This document shows positions 49,630 through 53,467 of a stretch of 53,467 bases of DNA, one piece after another. A program made the position numbers and the translations under genes. The notes below the pieces were generated by a model. The model had not been told where the DNA came from, searched no databases, and was given only the letters and a program-made list of their open reading frames with translations. The stretch's first letter is position 1, and the number at the start of each line of letters is the position of its first letter. Source of the stretch: an uncultured Flavonifractor sp. (GTDB lineage: Bacteria; Bacillota; Clostridia; Oscillospirales; Oscillospiraceae); the NCBI GenBank assembly GCA_947384055.1, contig CANDFO010000007.1, positions 1 through 53,467 on the forward strand. The letters are read 5' to 3'.

Positions 49630-49690
49630 TGCGCTTCTCCTTGCGGTTCTATAAATTTCCGGAGACAGCAAAAGCTGTCCCCTATCCGGC

Positions 49691-50023
49691 TCAGGGAAAA
49701 GGCTCCATACTCCAGGTCCCCAGCGCGTCCAAAATGGGGATCAGACGCTGACTGCGGGGGGTGGCCGCGTATTCCACCCGCACCGGCACCTCCAGGTATT
49801 CCCGCCGGACCACCAGACCGTCGGCCTCCAGCTCCCGCAGGGCGGCGGCCAGCATAGTGTTCGACACTCCGTCCAGGCTCCGCTTGAGCTGGTTGTACCG
49901 GGTGGGGCCGTTGTTGTGGAGGGAGCAGAGAATCTGCATTTTCCACTTCCCCCCAATCAGCCCGAGGGCACGGTTGAGGGGGCACTCCTCCATACAGGGA
50001 CAGTTCTCATGGGATGCCGGCAT
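49691..50023 (-). CDS. HxlR-family transcriptional regulator
   Basis: 110 residues: the HxlR winged helix with CPLNRALGLIGGKWKMQILCSLHNNGPTRYNQLKRSL...VSNTMLAAALRELEADGLVVRREY. An N-terminal Cys cluster (ENCPCMEECP) could sense redox or reactive species, as in other HxlR/YodB members. GGAGGAA lies 6 nt before the ATG; the frame to 50386 is not coding. Co-directional with modABC and divergent from a LysE exporter, so either could be its target. Confidence 0.93.
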   Translation of the reverse strand: MPASHENCPCMEECPLNRALGLIGGKWKMQILCSLHNNGPTRYNQLKRSLDGVSNTMLAAALRELEADGLVVRREYLEVPVRVEYAATPRSQRLIPILDALGTWSMEPFP

Positions 50024-50062
50024 GGTCAGTTCCTCCTTACCTGGTGCGAAAATTCTGCGTTC

Positions 50063-50091
50063 TTGCGAAGCGTGCGCCGGAATGGTATGAT
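50063..50091 (+). promoter_or_regulatory. Promoter of the LysE-family gene
   Basis: TTGCGA (50063-50068), 17 bp, TATGAT (50086-50091). It lies in the divergent region next to the HxlR start, so HxlR could bind here. Confidence 0.7.
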
Positions 50092-50176
50092 GTGAGCGTA
50101 CAACGCCGGTTCGGACTGCGCCCAGGCCCGGGCGCAGCCCGGCCGCCGTTATCTGACCGCGACAGGAGGAACCGGT

Positions 50177-50785
50177 ATGCCCTTCTATCTCCAGGGCCTG
50201 GCCATCGGTCTGGCTTATGTGGCTCCAATCGGAATGCAGAATCTGTTTGTCATCAACTCCGCCCTCACCCAGAGCCGGCGGCGGGCGCTGCTGACTGCCC
50301 TTATCGTGGTATGCTTTGACGTGCCGCTGGCCTTTGCCTGCTATTTCGGCATCGGCGCGCTGGTAGAGCGCTTTGTGTGGCTTCAAATGGCGGTGCTGCT
50401 GGCAGGCGGTGGAATTGTGCTCTGGATCGGCGTAGGACTGCTGCGGGAAAAACCCAGCCTGTCTCAGAATGTGAATATGGACATCCCGCTGTCCAAGGTG
50501 GCGGTGAAAGCTCTCGTGGTCACATGGTGCAATCCCCAGGCCATCATTGACGGAACCATGCTCTATGGCAGCTTCCGCATCGGCAACCCCGGCGCAGCGG
50601 GTGCGCAGCTGATCCTGGGCTCTGCCACCGCCTCGTTTCTGTGGTTTTTCGGCGTTACCGTTTTAATCTCCTGCTTTTCCGCCCGGTTCAGCGACAAAAT
50701 ACTCCGGACCATCAACGTGATATGCGGATGTGTGATGCTTCTCTACGGGTTAAAACTGATGGTACAGTTTTTTCAGATGCTTTAG
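50177..50785 (+). CDS. LysE/ArgO-family amino-acid exporter
   Basis: 202 residues, six membrane segments, opening with the family pattern LQGLAIGLAYVAPIGMQNLFVINSAL and a central VVTWCNPQAIIDG. LysE/ArgO proteins export basic amino acids. AGGAGGA lies 7 nt before the ATG. Single gene, divergent from the HxlR regulator. Confidence 0.93.
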   Translation: MPFYLQGLAIGLAYVAPIGMQNLFVINSALTQSRRRALLTALIVVCFDVPLAFACYFGIGALVERFVWLQMAVLLAGGGIVLWIGVGLLREKPSLSQNVNMDIPLSKVAVKALVVTWCNPQAIIDGTMLYGSFRIGNPGAAGAQLILGSATASFLWFFGVTVLISCFSARFSDKILRTINVICGCVMLLYGLKLMVQFFQML

Positions 50786-50857
50786 GGAAAACCAGACCGC
50801 CGGAAAGAGGGGCTTCGTGGGCCGAATCTCCCGTAACCATGCAAATATTGTCCTCTC

Positions 50858-51709
50858 TTAGGAAATTGTCCGGATCAGCTCTTTGAGAAGGGGCTCAAAC
50901 TGCACCCCCTCTGCGGACGGTGTCCCCAGAGCGATGGTGCGGGCCACGCACAGCTGCACGAACTGGACTGCCCGCCGGTTGGCGGCGTCCAGTGCCTCAC
51001 CCCGGAGGAGCCCGCCCAGCAAAATGCTGGCAAACAGGTCCCCTGTACCGGGAAACTGCATGGGTTCCCGCCGGGTCATGGCAAAGGACATCTGCCCGCT
51101 GGCGGTGTCCAGGCAGGCCGCGCCCACCTGCCCCTCCGCAAAGCTCACACCTGTGAGCACCACGGAGCGCCGCCCATTGAGGCTCAGGCGGTGCAGCCAC
51201 TCCTGAGCCTCCGCCCAGGTCTGCGGAAGGTTGGAATAATCTTCCCCCAGCAGGAGGGCGGCTTCTGTCAGGTTGGGCGTAATGACGTCCGCCTGTTCCG
51301 CCAGCTCCGCCACAGCCCGGCGCAGCGCCGGGGTGCAGGTGCGGTAAGGCTTTCCATGATCACCCATCACCGGGTCTGTCAAAACCAGCGTACCGGGGCG
51401 GCGGAACCGCCGGAAAAACTGAAGGATTATCTCCGCCTGAGCCTCTGACGCCAAAAAACCGCTGTAAATGGCGTCAAAGGTGATACCGAGCTCCTCCCAG
51501 TGCGCCGCCGTGCGCTCCATCTGGGCGGTCATATCCAGGATTACGCCTCTGCTGGAGGCCGGAAAACCCGTATGGGCGGAGAGCGAAGCCGTCAGCAGCG
51601 GGCAGCATTGTACGCCCATGGCCGACAGTACCGGCAATATCACCGTCATGGAACAGCGCCCCAGCGCAGAAAGATCATGAATCGCGGCTGCCCGCGGCGC
51701 CAAAATCAT
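50858..51709 (-). CDS. Pyridoxamine/pyridoxal kinase (PfkB/ThiD type)
   Basis: 283 residues of the ribokinase fold as in PdxK/PdxY/ThiD: an N-terminal AAIHDLSALGRCSMTVILPVLSAMGVQ, LVLTDPVMGDHGKPY, DVITPNLTEAALLLG and the anion-hole motif PGTGDLFASILLGGLL with the catalytic Asp. It phosphorylates vitamin B6 compounds in the salvage route to pyridoxal phosphate. A strong promoter (51748-51776) lies directly upstream. Confidence 0.93.
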   Translation of the reverse strand: MILAPRAAAIHDLSALGRCSMTVILPVLSAMGVQCCPLLTASLSAHTGFPASSRGVILDMTAQMERTAAHWEELGITFDAIYSGFLASEAQAEIILQFFRRFRRPGTLVLTDPVMGDHGKPYRTCTPALRRAVAELAEQADVITPNLTEAALLLGEDYSNLPQTWAEAQEWLHRLSLNGRRSVVLTGVSFAEGQVGAACLDTASGQMSFAMTRREPMQFPGTGDLFASILLGGLLRGEALDAANRRAVQFVQLCVARTIALGTPSAEGVQFEPLLKELIRTIS

Positions 51710-51747
51710 GAAGCATCCCCCTCCTTATGCAACTATAACTGTATTCT

Positions 51748-51776
51748 ATCATAACACGCTACGCGCAGAAGTGCAA
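51748..51776 (-). promoter_or_regulatory. Promoter of the pyridoxamine kinase gene
   Basis: Minus-strand TTGCAC (51771-51776), 17 bp, TATGAT (51748-51753). Its -35 abuts the -35 of the tRNA promoter with no gap. Confidence 0.8.
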
Positions 51777-51805
51777 TTGACAATTCCACCGCCGCATGCT
51801 AAACT
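51777..51805 (+). promoter_or_regulatory. Promoter of tRNA-Leu
   Basis: TTGACA (51777-51782), 17 bp, TAAACT (51800-51805); start predicted about 51812, four bases before the mature tRNA. Confidence 0.85.
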
Positions 51806-51815
51806 ATCTCTGTCT

Positions 51816-51900
51816 GGAGGATTGTTGGAATTGGCAGACAAGTCGGATTTAGGTTCCGATGCCTCACGGCGTAAGGGTTCAAGTCCCTTATCCTCCACCA
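51816..51900 (+). tRNA. tRNA-Leu (anticodon UAG)
   Basis: 85 nt with CCA encoded. Acceptor GGAGGAT pairs with ATCCTCC, discriminator A. Anticodon stem TCGGA/TCCGA closes loop TTTAGGT with anticodon TAG. A long variable arm (GCC-TCAC-GGC) makes it class II, as for Leu. The T-arm is AAGGG-TTCAAGT-CCCTT. Confidence 0.96.
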
Positions 51901-51908
51901 TCTGAAGC

Positions 51909-51953
51909 GGGGTCGCTTTTCGAACTTTTTATCGAAAAGCGGCCCCATTTTAT
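51909..51953 (+). terminator. Terminator after tRNA-Leu
   Basis: GGGGTCGCTTTTCG/CGAAAAGCGGCCCC, a 14-bp stem with one G-T pair, followed by ATTTTAT. 51954-52072 holds nothing else recognisable apart from the hairpin at 52057-52087. Confidence 0.75.
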
Positions 51954-52056
51954 GCTGTATCCATTGATATTACTGGGTTTTCAAAAAGTTTCAATACAGA
52001 CGTCCTTTTGAAAAAAGGGAAAAGTCATCACAAAAAAATTTATTCAGGTTCGATTT

Positions 52057-52087
52057 TTAGACACGGGATTTCTTATAAATCCTGTGT
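52057..52087. terminator. Hairpin at the end of the IS3 transposase
   Basis: GACACGGGATT-TCTTATA-AATCCTGTGTC, an 11-bp stem with one G-T pair, overlapping the last codons of the transposase. It may stop transcription or mark the inner end of the IS; the outer IS ends were not located. Confidence 0.5.
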
Positions 52088-53203
52088 CTTCTCTTTTCCG
52101 TACAGCTCTTCAAATCTTACAGGAGCCTTGTACGCCAAGGTCTGATGAGGTCGAACACGATTGTAAAAGTCGACATATGCGTCCACGCTTTTTCGAAAAT
52201 CTGCTTCCGAAGAATATTCATGACGATAGGCTTCTTCTTTTTTAAACGTCGAAAAGAATGCTTCTACCACTGCATTGTCATGAGGACATCCCGATTTTGA
52301 AAATGACTGCTTTACCTTACATTTTCTCAGTAAGGCGCAAAAGCTCCCCGAAATGTATTGACCTCCTCGATCGCTGTGAAATGTAAGGCCAGAGGGATTT
52401 CCTCAATCTTGAAATGTTTTTCTAAATGTTGCTGATACCAATTGAGTACTGCATTTTCGGGACACACGATAACCTATGACTTTCCTGGAGAACAGGTCAA
52501 TGATCACGCAAAAATAGATGCCATGATTCTTTACTTTGAAATATGTAATATCACTAACCCATATCTCATTTTTCCGGCTGGCCGTAAAATTCTGCTCTAG
52601 TAGATTTTTTCGTTGATATTCCAGACGTTTCTTGTAATCCTTTTTCGCATTTTCTCGGATGCTCTCCAATCCAAGTTCCTGCATGATACTTCTGATTCTC
52701 TTTTTCCCAACATGGATGCCATTCTCAGCCAGAATAATTCGAATCTTTTCTGCTCCAAAACGCTGCTGACTGTCGTCAAAGATTTGCTGTACCTGCAATG
52801 CGAGTTGAGCTTGCTCTTCTTCATATTTGCTACGGTCTGCTCTGCGGAAGATGTGGTTGTAAAATGTGCCTCTGGCTACATTCAGTGCTTCACAAAGTTC
52901 ATGTACATTGTATTCCTCATGTTGGACGTGCAATGTTTCCAGAATATCCAGACGTTTGCGTAACGGAACCTCATCAATAAGGCCGGATAAGCGAATTACT
53001 TCCAATACATGCTCCAGATGCTCTTTTTTACGAAGAAGGGCTGAGTAGTGCGGAGTAGGAATTTCTTGCTCACAACCCTTTAGCCAACGGTAGATTGTGC
53101 TGATTGCAATACTATTGATCTGACTGATTTCCTGAATTGGTACGCCATATTGATAATCTTGTATGATTCTCTGCTTGTATTCCTCTGAATACCTCTTTGG
53201 CAT
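52073..53203 (-). pseudogene. IS3-family transposase interrupted by an in-frame TGA
   Basis: Without the stop it would be about 376 residues in one frame. N-terminal HTH (PKRYSEEYKQRIIQDYQYGVPIQEISQ...STIYRW), then the HTH_21 region and an rve integrase core with the DDE triad: Asp in WVSDITYF, Asp in HSDRGGQY and Glu in NAVVEAFFSTFKKE. A single TGA at 52403-52405, between the first and second Asp, splits it (KTFQD-stop-GNPSGLTFHSDRG). Relatives commonly have Arg here, so a CGA to TGA change is likely. The GTG at 53215 is an alternative start; the ATG at 53203 has GGTGG 7 nt upstream. Its composition is AT-rich against the host. Confidence 0.9.
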
Positions 53204-53385
53204 AAATAGCACCACCTTTCGGTTAAGACGCTATCATTGTATCATGGAAAGTCATTTGCCAGGAGGAGAACATCATTGTGGCAGGAATCCAGTGTTGGAA
53301 ATCCATCTCGACGGGTGAAGCGGATCGTGCTATACTAAATACAAATATTAAAAGTAAAGAAACTTAGGAGATAGGAAGTAAGATT

Positions 53386-53467
53386 ATGGCCGTTTTCCAC
53401 TGGTATGACACTCAACCTTTATCGCCGTCAGGCGAACCGCCGCCGGACCCATCCAAAAGGGGAACGT
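53386..53467 (+). CDS. Start of a gene cut by the window edge
   Basis: An open frame of 27 codons, MAVFHWYDTQPLSPSGEPPP then DPSKRGT, with no stop before the end. AGGAG and TAGGAAG lie upstream of the ATG, and a possible -10 TATACT at 53331-53336. Too little to identify. Confidence 0.45.
   Translation, partial: MAVFHWYDTQPLSPSGEPPPDPSKRGT

Noticed and set aside
49630..49690. Molybdenum-cofactor riboswitch before modA
   Set aside because: The gap of 61 bp is too short for that riboswitch and shows no matching fold.
52007..53265. IS3 termini at GGGAAAAGTCAT and GGAAAGTCAT
   Set aside because: The two stretches are in direct, not inverted, orientation, so they cannot be the IS ends.
51816..53467. 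Integrated element using tRNA-Leu as attachment site
   Set aside because: No integrase next to the tRNA and no direct repeat of its 3' end was found within the window; the IS3 remnant alone does not support it.
1..53467. CRISPR array or cas genes
   Set aside because: No regularly spaced direct repeats and no Cas-like protein; all repeats are dispersed intergenic elements.

Overview
The window reads as GC-rich chromosomal DNA of a gut-type, spore-forming Clostridia; an Oscillospiraceae-like Firmicute is the best inference, not proven. Reasons: strong GGAGG ribosome-binding sites on almost every gene, sigma-A type promoters, SLH-anchored envelope protein, PdaB-like deacetylase, YetF/DUF4363 pair, AgrC/LytTR two-component pair, and many small intergenic hairpin repeats. 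The first 48 bases are not biological: they are the end of an Illumina P5 adapter, an 8-base index and the read-1 primer site.

Layout. (1) 112-8411, minus: a LytTR response regulator and AgrC-like kinase, then an operon of two family-3 glycoside hydrolases (one membrane-anchored with its domains in permuted order) and a GtrA-like protein. A pair of 9-bp direct repeats with a 12-bp spacer in front of the hydrolase operon is a convincing LytTR binding site. (2) 8748-9805, plus: YetF/DUF421 and DUF4363 pair. (3) 9962-13437, minus: an HTH protein, a Ser/Thr kinase fused to a leucine-rich-repeat domain, and a secreted stalk-domain protein; two promoters here share a GTGTGCNNATCTGCAC palindrome, suggesting one small regulon. 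(4) 13966-15840, minus: M16 peptidase, a 29-residue membrane peptide, and ribosomal protein S21. (5) 16372-22598, plus: SLH-anchored phosphodiester glycosidase, YtrA-type regulator with ABC exporter, polysaccharide deacetylase. (6) 23071-26604, minus: RibD-like reductase, an unknown protein, and an amino-acid ABC importer. (7) 27143-28744, plus: ABC-F protein. (8) 29093-32723, minus: HTH protein with a glycine-periodic solenoid, 5'-nucleotidase-like metallophosphatase, small membrane protein.

(9) 33082-40944, minus: an eight-gene catabolic cluster (cupin, TctC, TctB, TctA, a 4-hydroxybutyryl-CoA dehydratase-like enzyme, a beta-keto acid cleavage enzyme, a DUF169 protein, an HpaI-type aldolase), with a divergent mutarotase-like protein and a FadR-type regulator beside it. 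It looks like uptake and CoA-dependent breakdown of a carboxylic acid whose identity the sequence does not reveal. (10) 43279-46691: LysR regulator facing a 45-residue ORF and a 75-residue ORF, a bactofilin, and an isolated SMI1/KNR4 protein among strong hairpins. (11) 47074-50785: molybdate transporter (modABC) behind an HxlR regulator, and a divergent LysE exporter. (12) 50858-53467: pyridoxamine kinase, tRNA-Leu(UAG), an IS3-family transposase broken by one in-frame TGA, and the first codons of a gene cut by the window edge.

Across all of this run three families of short intergenic repeats: family A (about 190 bp, TGTCGAAAAA termini, four copies), family B (about 85-205 bp MITE-like hairpins, at least seven copies) and family C (two copies). 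They account for most of the longer gene-free stretches and for many spurious short ORFs.
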